From positions 1-42,049 of the forward strand of contig JAGBVS010000043.1 in NCBI GenBank assembly GCA_017630195.1: a DNA stretch of 42,049 bases. The letters are read 5' to 3'. Source of the DNA: Bacteroidales bacterium (GTDB lineage: Bacteria > Bacteroidota > Bacteroidia > Bacteroidales > F082). Below are positions 1 to 7,891 of the stretch, piece by piece. Each line of letters begins with the position of its first letter. Within the stretch, counting starts at the first letter, position 1. The position numbers and the translations under genes are program-made. Under the pieces are notes generated by a model. The model worked only from the letters and a program-made list of their open reading frames with translations, was not told where the DNA came from and made no database searches.

Positions 1-871
1 GCAAGATACCGATTGTCGGATTGTCGTCATGACCTTTCTTCAACTCGTCATACATTCTCACATACATATCCATCTGACCTACATCTTGATGAGTTAGTTT
101 GCCTAACTTTAAATCAATTAAGACATAACATTTGATTATGCTATTATAAAATACCAAATCAACATAAAAATCCTCGTCATCAAATCTCATCCTTTTTTGA
201 CGAGCGACAAAACAAAAACCGTTTCCCAATTCCATCAGAAAATCTTGTAGGTTATTTATCAGGCTCTTTTCAATGTCGCTTTCTCTTAATGCTGGATAAT
301 CTTTCAAATTAAGAAATTCCAATATATAAGGATCTTTTATGAATTCCTCAGGAATTACCTTTTGTAGTTTTTCCTCAGCTTCCTCAATGACAATTTTTTT
401 ATCGTGACTAGCCAATAAACGATCGTAATATAAAGTAGAGATTTGTCGGTCCAATTGTCGTGTTGACCACATAGAGTTTGCAGCTTCATTCATATACCAG
501 ATGCGAGCATCTTCGTTTTCAATTTTTATTAAACTACGATAATGAGACCAACTCAATTCGGGACACAGTGCGGCCCGAATTTCAAAACACTTGTAAAATT
601 GACACATTCTGCGAAGTCCTCTTTCGTCGAAACCTTTTCCGAATTCTTTTGTAAGACGTATTGAAATGTTTTTCAATATCTTTTTCCCATACTCGGCTCT
701 TTCCCAATTAAGTTCATCTTCAACGATAACTTTCCCGATGTTCCAATAAGCCATCACCATTGTGAAATCAATTGCCCTATATGCTGTCTGACGAGATTCA
801 CGGATAATATTTTCAATCTTAATAGCAAGATTGATTTCCTTTTCATTAATGTATTGTAAATTCTTTTTCAT
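1..871 (-). CDS. DUF1016 (YhcG-type) PDDEXK nuclease-domain protein, C-terminus cut by window edge
   Basis: About 290 residues are visible; the gene runs off the left edge. The N-terminal half is the helical DUF1016 domain, with an ELSWSHYR segment followed by an NWSTRQLDRQI-like stretch (here SMWSTRQLDRQI). The second half has the PDDEXK core: DFYVDLVFYN, then VLIDLKLG and GQMDMYVRMYD. Members of this family are predicted nucleases, often found near restriction or mobile genes, and their cellular role is unsettled. I chose the ATG at 871 (MKKNLQYINEKE). An in-frame ATG at 907 would add 12 residues that I do not recognise. No restriction-modification partner is visible, because the other side lies outside the window. 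Family is confident from the motifs; function is inference. Confidence 0.9.
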   Translation of the reverse strand, partial: MKKNLQYINEKEINLAIKIENIIRESRQTAYRAIDFTMVMAYWNIGKVIVEDELNWERAEYGKKILKNISIRLTKEFGKGFDERGLRRMCQFYKCFEIRAALCPELSWSHYRSLIKIENEDARIWYMNEAANSMWSTRQLDRQISTLYYDRLLASHDKKIVIEEAEEKLQKVIPEEFIKDPYILEFLNLKDYPALRESDIEKSLINNLQDFLMELGNGFCFVARQKRMRFDDEDFYVDLVFYNSIIKCYVLIDLKLGKLTHQDVGQMDMYVRMYDELKKGHDDNPTIGIL

Positions 872-908
872 TTTAATATAAATTTTGGTTATAAGGTCTA
901 CTTTCATA

Positions 909-952
909 TTAAACTCAATTCGTGACGCAGTGCGTCACAATTTGAAGTTTAT
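909..952. promoter_or_regulatory. Imperfect palindrome upstream of the DUF1016 gene
   Basis: A perfect 8-bp inverted repeat, GTGACGCA at 922-929 and TGCGTCAC at 931-938, is separated by one base. Imperfectly matching flanks extend it to roughly 910-952. The one-base centre suits a dimeric protein site better than an RNA hairpin. It sits about 35-80 bp upstream of the minus-strand start at 871, so it could be an operator for that gene. It could also be a decayed repeat arm. Confidence 0.45.
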
Positions 953-1088
953 TTCTTACAAAACTACAACCATCTCACTCTTTTGTCAAGCATTTGCAAA
1001 GGAAATATTTCGGTTTTAACAATTTTTAACATAAAATCATGGAAATATTAAGAAATGATGTTAAGGATTTTTAACCATTGAGCTTTTT

Positions 1089-1120
1089 GAAGTCAACAAG
1101 ACTACAAGACTACAAGTTTT
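1089..1120. repeat. Four-word octamer repeat element
   Basis: Four adjacent 8-bp words. The two central ones are identical (CAAGACTA at 1097-1104 and 1105-1112) and the outer two are degenerate. The total is 32 bp. It has the same four-word architecture as the octamer element inside priA at 35501-35532. Confidence 0.6.
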
Positions 1121-1128
1121 ATGCGTTA

Positions 1129-1205
1129 GGGATTGGAGCGGCATCCTTTTGGAGCGAAGCGGAAAAAGATATAGCGGAAAGCCCGACGGCTTCGCCGGAA
1201 CGCCC
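1129..1205 (+). ncRNA. Candidate conserved structured element (possible RNA) upstream of ahcY
   Basis: The segment can fold into a long interrupted stem: GGG 1129-1131 with CCC 1182-1184, GCATC 1141-1145 with GAT/GC at 1168-1175, and TTTT with AAAA around a GC-rich loop. A second hairpin follows, CGGC/GCCG around TTC at 1187-1197. From memory, the core GCGGCATCCTTTT ... AAAAGATATAGCGG recurs in spacers of many Bacteroidetes genomes, with a variable loop between the conserved arms. Whether it acts as an RNA, a terminator or a DNA repeat I cannot tell. The strand is a guess, because the structure is nearly symmetric. Confidence 0.45.
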
Positions 1206-1212
1206 AGATAAA

Positions 1213-1240
1213 GACAAAAGTCTAATGGCTAACGGCTAAA
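1213..1240. repeat. Four-word heptamer repeat (GACAAAA-type)
   Basis: Four consecutive 7-bp words: GACAAAA at 1213, GTCTAAT at 1220, then GGCTAAC and GGCTAAA ending at 1240. The consensus is GRCnAAA. It is in the opposite orientation to the element at 1281-1308, so the two form a loose inverted pair about 40 bp apart. Confidence 0.65.
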
Positions 1241-1280
1241 GTTCAAAAAAAACATTACTAATACCTCATTTAAAAAAAAC

Positions 1281-1308
1281 TTTAGTCTTTTGCCTTTAGT
1301 CTTTTGCC
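1281..1308. repeat. Four-word heptamer repeat (TTTAGTC-type)
   Basis: Words TTTAGTC and TTTTGCC alternate twice, giving a perfect 14-bp tandem duplication of 28 bp in all. The same words occur at 20521-20548, 25710-25737 and 33074-33101. The TTTG inside this element lies at -33 spacing from the ahcY -7 box. Confidence 0.75.
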
Positions 1309-1323
1309 TTTTTTTTATCTTTG
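1289..1323 (+). promoter_or_regulatory. ahcY promoter (Bacteroidetes -33/-7 type)
   Basis: The -7 box is TATCTTTG at 1316-1323, which fits TAnnTTTG exactly. TTTG at 1289-1292 lies 23 bp upstream, within the range known for the Bacteroides primary sigma factor. Transcription should start near 1330, giving a leader of about 28 nt before the ATG at 1358. Confidence 0.7.
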
Positions 1324-1357
1324 CATTCTTAGAAAAATTAATATAAATCACCATATC

Positions 1358-2785
1358 ATGAACGAAAAATTAAAACAAAAAGACCTTCCTTATTTGGTAG
1401 CAGATATGAATCTCGTCGATTGGGGAAGAAAAGAAATAGAAGTATCAGAACATGAAATGCCAGGTTTGATGGCGCTTCGTAAGAAATATGGTACAGAGAA
1501 ACCTCTCGCTGGCGCTCGTATCAGCGGTTCTTTGCACATGACAATTCAAACAGCAATCTTGATAGAGACTTTGGTCGAACTCGGCGCTGAAGTACGCTGG
1601 GCAAGCTGTAACATCTTCTCAACTCAAGACCATGCCGCAGCAGCTATAGTAGCAGCTGGTACACCAGTGTTCGCATGGAAAGGCGAGACCCTTGAAGACT
1701 ACTGGTGGTGCACAATGAGAGCTCTCACATTCCCTGATGGCAAAGGCCCAGACCTCATCGTTGACGATGGCGGCGACGCTACTTTGTTAATACACAAAGG
1801 CTACGACTGCGAAAACGACCCATCTCTCATGGACGTAGAACCAAGCAACGCTGAAGAAGCAGCTCTTATGTCAGTAATCAAAGCTACTTACGCAGAAAAT
1901 CCTAACCACTGGCACGAGGTAGTCGCTAACTGGAAAGGCGTTTCTGAAGAGACAACAACAGGCGTTCACCGTTTGTACCAAATGAAAGAACAAGGCAAGC
2001 TCCTCGTTCCTGCTATCAACGTTAACGACAGCGTTACAAAATCAAAATTCGATAATCTCTATGGCTGTCGCGAATCTCTCGCCGACGGTATCAAACGCGC
2101 TACCGACGTTATGCTCGCTGGTAAAGTCGTAGTCGTTCTCGGTTATGGCGATGTTGGTAAAGGCTGCGCTCACTCAATGCGCTCATACGGCGCAAGAGTC
2201 ATCGTGACAGAAATCGACCCTATCTGCGCTCTCCAAGCAGCAATGGAAGGATTCGAAGTCACAACAGTGGAAGAAGCTGTTAAAGAAGGTAACGTATATG
2301 TGACATGTACTGGTAACCGCGACGTCATCACTCTCGAGACAATGCTCCAGATGAAAGACCAAGCTATCGTATGTAACATCGGTCACTTCGATAACGAAAT
2401 ACAAGTGTCAGCTTTGGAAAATCTTCCTGGCGTAAAGAAAGTCAACATCAAACCACAAGTTGACAAATATATTTTACCAAACGGAAATGCTATCTTTATC
2501 TTGGCAGAAGGCCGCTTGGTTAACTTGGGATGCGCTACAGGTCACGCAAGCTTCGTGATGAGTAACTCATTCACAAACCAGACATTGGCTCAGTTGGATT
2601 TGTGGAAGAACAGAGGCAACTATCCTGTTGATGTCTATTGCTTGCCAAAATACTTAGATGAAGAAGTAGCAAGATTACATCTCGAAAAGATTGGCGTTAA
2701 ATTGACTAAGCTCACTCAGGAACAAGCCGACTATATTGGAGTTCCAGTTGATGGCCCATTCAAATCAGACATTTATAGATATTGA
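1358..2785 (+). CDS. ahcY: Adenosylhomocysteinase
   Basis: The enzyme hydrolyses S-adenosyl-L-homocysteine to adenosine and homocysteine using bound NAD, which clears the inhibitory product of SAM-dependent methylation. It has 475 residues, within the usual range for the family. The NAD-binding glycine motif GYGDVGKG lies at about 262-269. Family blocks include [33 protein letters not shown] and the C-terminal [11 protein letters not shown]. An ATG 54 bp upstream (1304) is in frame, but it lies upstream of the -7 box, so I use 1358 ([12 protein letters not shown]). The gene is monocistronic, with its own promoter and a strong terminator. The substrate-binding and NAD regions look intact. Confidence 0.97.
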   Translation: MNEKLKQKDLPYLVADMNLVDWGRKEIEVSEHEMPGLMALRKKYGTEKPLAGARISGSLHMTIQTAILIETLVELGAEVRWASCNIFSTQDHAAAAIVAAGTPVFAWKGETLEDYWWCTMRALTFPDGKGPDLIVDDGGDATLLIHKGYDCENDPSLMDVEPSNAEEAALMSVIKATYAENPNHWHEVVANWKGVSEETTTGVHRLYQMKEQGKLLVPAINVNDSVTKSKFDNLYGCRESLADGIKRATDVMLAGKVVVVLGYGDVGKGCAHSMRSYGARVIVTEIDPICALQAAMEGFEVTTVEEAVKEGNVYVTCTGNRDVITLETMLQMKDQAIVCNIGHFDNEIQVSALENLPGVKKVNIKPQVDKYILPNGNAIFILAEGRLVNLGCATGHASFVMSNSFTNQTLAQLDLWKNRGNYPVDVYCLPKYLDEEVARLHLEKIGVKLTKLTQEQADYIGVPVDGPFKSDIYRY

Positions 2786-2793
2786 TTAATAAT

Positions 2794-2822
2794 AAACAGC
2801 ATTGCGAATCGCAATGCTGTTT
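2794..2822. terminator. Bidirectional terminator between ahcY and the convergent lipoprotein gene
   Basis: A perfect inverted repeat with 14-bp arms (AAACAGCATTGCGA and its complement) has only a base or so at the centre. It is flanked by AT-rich sequence, sits nine bases after the ahcY stop, and its right arm just overlaps the stop codon of the minus-strand gene at 2821. It can serve both transcripts. Confidence 0.85.
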
Positions 2823-3252
2823 ATTTGTTAAAGACTCTTAAAGTGTTTCCGTCATATTGGGTGTGATATTGAATCAGTGGATAACCATTATAACCTTCAG
2901 TGATTATTTGTCCGTCTAAAATGCTGTATTTTACATCTAAACAGGTGTCAACAACAAATGGAAAATCGACAATCAATCTTGAATATTCTCCACAATGATT
3001 CGGATCGTTAGGCGATTGTCGCTCGTAAGCCCTGAACTCATCCATAGAATAACGGTATATGATGATTCCACGACTTTGAGGAGGCGCAGAAACATACATC
3101 CAACCGCTAACGGTATTTAACTCATAATAGAATGTTGAATTAGGCTCAATGGAGAAATTGATGTATGCATCTGGAATGTTAGGATTGTATGGAGTGTCCT
3201 CACACGAGAACATGCTCAACAAAAATAATAATATGACAAAAATAATTTTCAT
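2821..3252 (-). CDS. Lipoprotein, probable Rieske-like fold without iron-sulfur ligands
   Basis: The protein has 143 residues from the start MKIIFVILLF. A lipoprotein signal ends in LSMFSCED, with Cys at about residue 17. The body, with RGIIIYRYSMDEFRAYERQS, then VDTCLDVKYSILDGQ, and a final YDGNTLRVFN, resembles a Bacteroidetes lipoprotein family whose fold resembles Rieske ferredoxins. The CxH and CxxH cluster ligands are not present here, so redox activity is not expected. The longer reading from 3273 adds seven residues before the signal peptide and overlaps the -7 box, so I reject it. Its function is not known. The fold assignment is recall, not computation. Confidence 0.75.
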   Translation of the reverse strand: MKIIFVILLFLLSMFSCEDTPYNPNIPDAYINFSIEPNSTFYYELNTVSGWMYVSAPPQSRGIIIYRYSMDEFRAYERQSPNDPNHCGEYSRLIVDFPFVVDTCLDVKYSILDGQIITEGYNGYPLIQYHTQYDGNTLRVFNK

Positions 3253-3262
3253 AATTAGAAAA

Positions 3263-3270
3263 CAAAAATA
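3263..3270 (-). promoter_or_regulatory. -7 promoter box of the Rieske-like lipoprotein gene
   Basis: The minus-strand reading is TATTTTTG, a full TAnnTTTG match about 10 bp upstream of the ATG at 3252. The mRNA would be almost leaderless. No clear -33 box was identified. Confidence 0.5.
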
Positions 3271-3332
3271 CAACTTATTTGTTTAATCAATAAAAAATAA
3301 TTGAAAGTATAACTTTTTAATTGATATTATCT

Positions 3333-3722
3333 ATGCGTAAACGTTTATTAATGGTGACTTTATTGTTCTCCGCTTTGTCTTTTTTATCATGTTCTTCAAA
3401 GAAAGATGTGGCAATTCCTGAGGAAAATAGAGCAGAGGCTTTTGTAAATGACGAAACAATAGTTTCTGAAAATGCTGAAGTCGTTGTCCCTGATTCTGAA
3501 AAACAATCTTTGAAAAGCGATGGCATCTCGTATGAGGAATTGAAAAGAAGACATTATAATATGCAGTCGGATGCGACGAAAAAAATGATGAAAGAGAATG
3601 CCAAAAGAAGTAAGAGAGATACTCCGTTAAGAAAGAGATCGCTTTTCAATTTTGGCAATAATAAATCTTGTGGTGTGGTAAATGATGCTGTTATTAAGGA
3701 TGGCGTAAGAGATGTGAAATGA
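3333..3722 (+). CDS. Small lipoprotein encoded in front of the sensor kinase
   Basis: The protein has 129 residues. The signal peptide MRKRLLMVTLLFSALSFLSC gives a lipoprotein Cys at about residue 20, followed by an acidic segment and then a very basic C-terminal part (ELKRRHYNM, KRSKRDTPLRKRS). I know no domain for it. Its stop overlaps the kinase start by four bases (ATGA at 3719-3722), so the two are translationally coupled. An accessory role in signalling is plausible but inferred from position only. I chose ATG 3333 over a TTG at 3321 because it begins the signal peptide. Confidence 0.75.
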   Translation: MRKRLLMVTLLFSALSFLSCSSKKDVAIPEENRAEAFVNDETIVSENAEVVVPDSEKQSLKSDGISYEELKRRHYNMQSDATKKMMKENAKRSKRDTPLRKRSLFNFGNNKSCGVVNDAVIKDGVRDVK

Positions 3723-6700
3723 TGAATAGGAAAGCCATTTGTTATATTGTCATTTTATTTGTGTTGCTGATGTCTCATGCCGAGATGTCGGGACAAAATA
3801 ACAGTTTGGCTTCTTATGTTCTTAATAAAGATATTTCAAATAATTACGTTTCAAATAGTTACCTCAGTTCAAATATTGTTACAGCCATCGCTCAGGATGA
3901 AAATGGTATGATGTGGTTTGGAACAAAACGCGGATTGAATTCATTCGATAGTTATAATTTTGAAGAATATGACAACGTCGATGGAATCATAAACGCAACT
4001 ATCACTGACATCCAGCCATGTGGAGATAGCCTTTTTATAGCAACGGAAAAAGGTCTGTGCATCTACGATATGAAAAACAAATCGGTTACGAATTTTTTTG
4101 CTGAAACCGATTCCCTCGTCTTGCCTGATAATCACATTTTTCATATAACAAAACCAGTAAAAAATAAAATTACAATATGTGCCAAAAATGGAACATCAGT
4201 ATATGATTTGACAACTAAAAAATTCTATATTCCTAAAATCAACAATTATTTCCCGGAATATGAGGTGCGTCATATCGAATATATTGAACATGACGACTCA
4301 TGGTGGCTGGCTACATCTAACGGACTTGTCAGATACCAAAACGAAAATCAGTCAATACATCATTTCTATCATATTAAAGATGTAAATATGTCGTTGCCAG
4401 ATAATAATCTGCGCTGTATGCATAAAGTTGAAGATGATAGAATATATATCGGGACAGCAAACGGATTGTGCCTACTTGATGTCAATGGCGAAACAATTGA
4501 AAGGATTGATTTGAATTCTTTGACATCTTATAAGTCAAACAAAATTGACATCTCTAAAATTATCTCTTTCAATAATGATGAAATTATGATAAGTACTTAT
4601 ACAGACGGATTGTATATTTATAATCATAAGAAAAATACAGCAACACATATTTCAAAATTTAATCGACGTAATGCTATTTCCGACAATTATGTCTTTGATG
4701 TCTTTAAAGATTCTAATGGCTCTGTCTGGATTGCGACATACGCAGGCTTGAATCGATTTGAAAATAATCTGGCTAATTTCTCAACGGTTAGTTTGTTCCA
4801 AAATGGTTATATCTTGTCGATTAACTATTTCTTGGAAATGAAAAATGACGATTTTCTCCTTGGAACAGAATCAGGCATAAAAATATTTAATATAAATGAT
4901 GAATCCATAAAAGATTTTAAGACGTATTTCAATTCTAAAGAAGATTATTTTGAATCGCTTTATGTATATTGCTTGTATCTTGACGCAGATAGCTGTCTTT
5001 GGGTTGGAACTCGTAATGACGGATTGTTTATTTATGACATAAAATCGGATAAGGTGACTAATGTCGCTGACGAATATGGAATTCCTAACCTCACTCATGC
5101 TGTCGTACGTGGTATAGAGTGTGACAAATATGATAATATGTGGGTTGCGACAAATATAGGATTATGTCGCATTAGTCTGAAAGATAAATCATACGTGTTC
5201 TATAATACAGAAAAGAAAAATAAAAAGTCATTGCCCTACGATGATTTGTTCGATTTGATGCTCGTCGATGATGTACTATATGTCACAACAGGTGACGGGC
5301 TCGCTGTATATAGTTATGAAACAAATGACTTCACTCGTCATTATCTTCCCGATTCTTTGATGAAAGGCGGTGTGGTTAATAATAACGCTCTCTTTGATAT
5401 TGTCGATGGTGGAAACGGACGCTATTATATAGGCTCCTATTCAAGTGGAATGTTAGCATTCAATCCTAAAACAAATACATTTACAACATCAAAAATAAAT
5501 GATAACTCTGGAATTATGGTTTATGCTATTATTCCTGATGAAAACGGATTCCTGTGGGCAAGTACAAGTAAAGGTATTATAAAATATAACCTGACATCTA
5601 AATCTATAACAAGCTATGATAAAAGTGATGGATTGCAAGGCAACGAATTTATACCAAATGCCTTTTTAAGAAGTAGCAAAGGAGTGCTTTTCTTCGGCGG
5701 CTTCAGTGGATTCAATCACTTTAAACCTAAAGATATTCAGCTTGAAAAGAAAATCCCTAAAGTTATAGTGACAAAACTGCAAACTCAAAACGGAAAAAAA
5801 TATCGCTATCTTAATCATGGTGATACCATCCATCTTAATCATAATGATAATTCGTTTGAAATAGATTTTGCGACACTTAATTTATTGAGAAAGAATATGG
5901 TGAAATATTCTTGTATGCTCGATAATTATGACAATGAGTGGACTTCGTACAATTCCGCCCATAGATATGCCGATTATAATAAACTTCGTCCCGGAACCTA
6001 TACCTTTAAACTCAAAGCAGCAAATGAAGTGAACGTATGGACAGAGAAACCATTGGAGCTTACTATAATAATACATCCTGCATGGTATCAGAAAACAATG
6101 TTTAAATTAATGTTGTTTTTAGTTGCTTTATTAACAATATATATTATTGTAAAACAAAGAAGTAAGATTGTCTTGCAGAAGAGGGAACAAAGACGGAAAA
6201 TCAATGAGCTTGAAATGCAAATGGCTCAGTTGAAGCAAAAGACATTGCAGCTTCAGATGAATCCTCATGTTATTTTTAACACATTAAATAGTATTCAGCA
6301 ATATATCATCAATCATGATATAGATAAGGCTGTAAGCTATCTTTCAAGTTTTTCAAAACTCATGAGACGAATATTGAATAACTCGAATGAGCGATTCGTG
6401 CCATTGTCTGATGAAATGGAAGCTGTTAGATTATACCTTGAGTTAGAATCAATGCGTTTAGGAAATCGCTTTAGTTATGAAATAAATATTGACTCCAACT
6501 TGGATGCCGATGATATAGAAATAGCTCCTTTGATTATTCAGCCATTCGTAGAAAATGCTATCATTCACGGACTCGTGCCAAAGAAGGAAAACTGCATCTT
6601 GAAAATATCGTTGTCAAAGATAGCAGAAAACAAAATGTTATGTGTTATTGAAGATAATGGCGTTGGACGTAAATATTCTGAAAAGATAAAGCAAAAAACA

Positions 6701-6862
6701 GGCGCCCATAAATCGTATGGAATGAGCATAACACGAAGAAGATTGGAAATGTTAAGCAAAATCTCAAATGATGATTTCAGTGTGGATGTCGTTGACTTGC
6801 AAAATGACAAAGGTGAACCTTTAGGAACTCAAGTTAAAATAATAATAAGTTATCATGATTAA
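3719..6862 (+). CDS. Sensor histidine kinase with two-component-regulator propeller and LytS-type kinase domain
   Basis: The protein has 1047 residues. A signal peptide (about 1-25) is followed by two-component-regulator propeller repeats of the type GMMWFGTKRGLNSF and GSVWIATYAGLNRF, up to about 660. A Y_Y_Y domain follows (about 690-785), then one membrane helix at about 794-812 and a coiled linker. The His_kinase domain has NPHVIFNTLNSIQ with phospho-acceptor His850 and the N box PFVENAIIHGL with Asn946. It lacks the AraC output domain of hybrid two-component systems, so it should signal to the LytTR regulator 15 bp downstream. The ligand is unknown; related propeller sensors often sense glycans or envelope state. 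Confidence 0.93.
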   Translation: MMNRKAICYIVILFVLLMSHAEMSGQNNSLASYVLNKDISNNYVSNSYLSSNIVTAIAQDENGMMWFGTKRGLNSFDSYNFEEYDNVDGIINATITDIQPCGDSLFIATEKGLCIYDMKNKSVTNFFAETDSLVLPDNHIFHITKPVKNKITICAKNGTSVYDLTTKKFYIPKINNYFPEYEVRHIEYIEHDDSWWLATSNGLVRYQNENQSIHHFYHIKDVNMSLPDNNLRCMHKVEDDRIYIGTANGLCLLDVNGETIERIDLNSLTSYKSNKIDISKIISFNNDEIMISTYTDGLYIYNHKKNTATHISKFNRRNAISDNYVFDVFKDSNGSVWIATYAGLNRFENNLANFSTVSLFQNGYILSINYFLEMKNDDFLLGTESGIKIFNINDESIKDFKTYFNSKEDYFESLYVYCLYLDADSCLWVGTRNDGLFIYDIKSDKVTNVADEYGIPNLTHAVVRGIECDKYDNMWVATNIGLCRISLKDKSYVFYNTEKKNKKSLPYDDLFDLMLVDDVLYVTTGDGLAVYSYETNDFTRHYLPDSLMKGGVVNNNALFDIVDGGNGRYYIGSYSSGMLAFNPKTNTFTTSKINDNSGIMVYAIIPDENGFLWASTSKGIIKYNLTSKSITSYDKSDGLQGNEFIPNAFLRSSKGVLFFGGFSGFNHFKPKDIQLEKKIPKVIVTKLQTQNGKKYRYLNHGDTIHLNHNDNSFEIDFATLNLLRKNMVKYSCMLDNYDNEWTSYNSAHRYADYNKLRPGTYTFKLKAANEVNVWTEKPLELTIIIHPAWYQKTMFKLMLFLVALLTIYIIVKQRSKIVLQKREQRRKINELEMQMAQLKQKTLQLQMNPHVIFNTLNSIQQYIINHDIDKAVSYLSSFSKLMRRILNNSNERFVPLSDEMEAVRLYLELESMRLGNRFSYEINIDSNLDADDIEIAPLIIQPFVENAIIHGLVPKKENCILKISLSKIAENKMLCVIEDNGVGRKYSEKIKQKTGAHKSYGMSITRRRLEMLSKISNDDFSVDVVDLQNDKGEPLGTQVKIIISYHD

Positions 6863-6877
6863 TAATATAAGGTATAT

Positions 6878-7624
6878 ATGATAAGATGTGTTATTGTAGA
6901 AGACGAGGAAATGGCTCGTCAAGTTTTAAAATCGCTGCTCGCACAATATTGCCCTGATGTTATGATATGCGCAGAAGCCGATGATATTACATCCGGACAA
7001 GAAATGATAGAGGCATTTCGCCCTGATTTGGTATTCCTTGACATCGAAATGCCAGGAGGTAGCGGATTTAAATTGTTGAATAATATAAAAGATGTAGATT
7101 TTGAAGTGGTTTTTATAACAGCCTACGAACAATTCGCAATAAAGGCAATCAGACATGATGCGCTTGATTACCTTTTAAAACCAGTCGATCCAAAAGAATT
7201 GGTGGCTGCTGTTGAAAAAGTGAAAGATGCTAAATATAAAAAAACACTGAAAAGACAATACGACACTCTTCTGAAAAACATCGACCCTGAACAACTTGTT
7301 GTGAAGAAAATTAGTATATCAACCTCAGATAAAATACATCTGATTGAAGTGGATGATATAATCCGTTGTGAATCTGATAATTATTATACAATTATTTATT
7401 TTAAAGATGGAACAAGTCTTTTGGTAAGCAAGACTTTAAAAGAAATGGAACAGAAACTTGAAGAATATGATTTCGTTCGTACACATAAATCACATCTGGT
7501 TAATATGCGCTGTATCATGAATTTTATTAAAGATGAAATGATGGTGGTTATGACCGATGGCGTGAAAGTTCCTGTCTCAAAACGAAAAAAAGAGAAAATA
7601 GTAGAGGTTATAAATAATCTTTAA
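6878..7624 (+). CDS. LytTR-family response regulator
   Basis: The protein has 248 residues. The receiver domain (1-120) has the acidic pair E8-D9, phospho-acceptor Asp55 in VFLDIEMP, a Thr in VFITAYEQ and the conserved Lys in DYLLKPV. The LytTR DNA-binding domain occupies about 143-248 (HLIEVDDIIRCESDNYYTII, then VRTHKSHLVNM). It forms an operon with the kinase. LytTR proteins bind paired direct repeats upstream of target promoters. The next gene downstream, the TonB receptor, is a possible target (see the direct repeat at 7734-7785), but this is inferred from position only. Confidence 0.96.
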   Translation: MIRCVIVEDEEMARQVLKSLLAQYCPDVMICAEADDITSGQEMIEAFRPDLVFLDIEMPGGSGFKLLNNIKDVDFEVVFITAYEQFAIKAIRHDALDYLLKPVDPKELVAAVEKVKDAKYKKTLKRQYDTLLKNIDPEQLVVKKISISTSDKIHLIEVDDIIRCESDNYYTIIYFKDGTSLLVSKTLKEMEQKLEEYDFVRTHKSHLVNMRCIMNFIKDEMMVVMTDGVKVPVSKRKKEKIVEVINNL

Positions 7625-7733
7625 AGAAAATAACATCTATTTTACAAACAATTTGGGGATATTTATGAAATTACGTTAATAAATGGCTAAAACCACATGA
7701 AAATAAAAAATATTTTCACTAAAATTTATATTT

Positions 7734-7785
7734 AATGTGTTAAAAAACAATACTTTAATATATACTATATTGATGTGTTGAAAAA
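7734..7785. promoter_or_regulatory. Direct repeat upstream of the TonB-receptor operon, possible regulator site
   Basis: ATGTGTTAAAAA at 7735 and ATGTGTTGAAAAA at 7773 are near-identical words with starts 38 bp apart. They lie 50-100 bp upstream of the -7 box at 7835. The surrounding 267-bp spacer (7625-7891) is very AT-rich and otherwise holds only the promoter. A LytTR site is one option; the spacing is not the canonical one. Confidence 0.3.
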
Positions 7786-7834
7786 TATTTTTTAGTAATT
7801 GAATTTTTTCTTTCTTTCGTTTAAAATTTTATCG

Positions 7835-7842
7835 TATCTTTG
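7835..7842 (+). promoter_or_regulatory. -7 promoter box of the TonB receptor / surface protein / PorV-like operon
   Basis: TATCTTTG matches TAnnTTTG exactly. Only a weak T-rich match is present at the -33 distance. The leader would be about 43 nt before the ATG at 7892. No internal promoter of this type is seen in the two short spacers downstream, which supports one transcript through 17074. Confidence 0.6.
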
Positions 7843-7891
7843 AACTCCTTTTAACGAACAAATTGAGTAGTATAACATAAAATTTCAAGGT

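Larger units (their letters stand above)
872..1357. other. Intergenic spacer between the DUF1016 gene and ahcY (486 bp)
   Basis: No credible ORF is seen. From left to right it holds the palindrome at 909-952, an AT-rich stretch at 953-1080, an 8-bp-word repeat at 1089-1120, a hairpin-forming element at 1129-1205, a heptamer-word repeat at 1213-1240, a second one in the opposite orientation at 1281-1308, and the ahcY promoter. The GC-rich element at 1129-1205 stands out against its surroundings. Confidence 0.7.

Noticed and set aside
1304-1357. N-terminal extension of AhcY from the upstream ATG
   Set aside because: That start lies upstream of the -7 box at 1316-1323, and the 18 added residues are not part of the family. 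The ATG at 1358 fits the known N-terminus.
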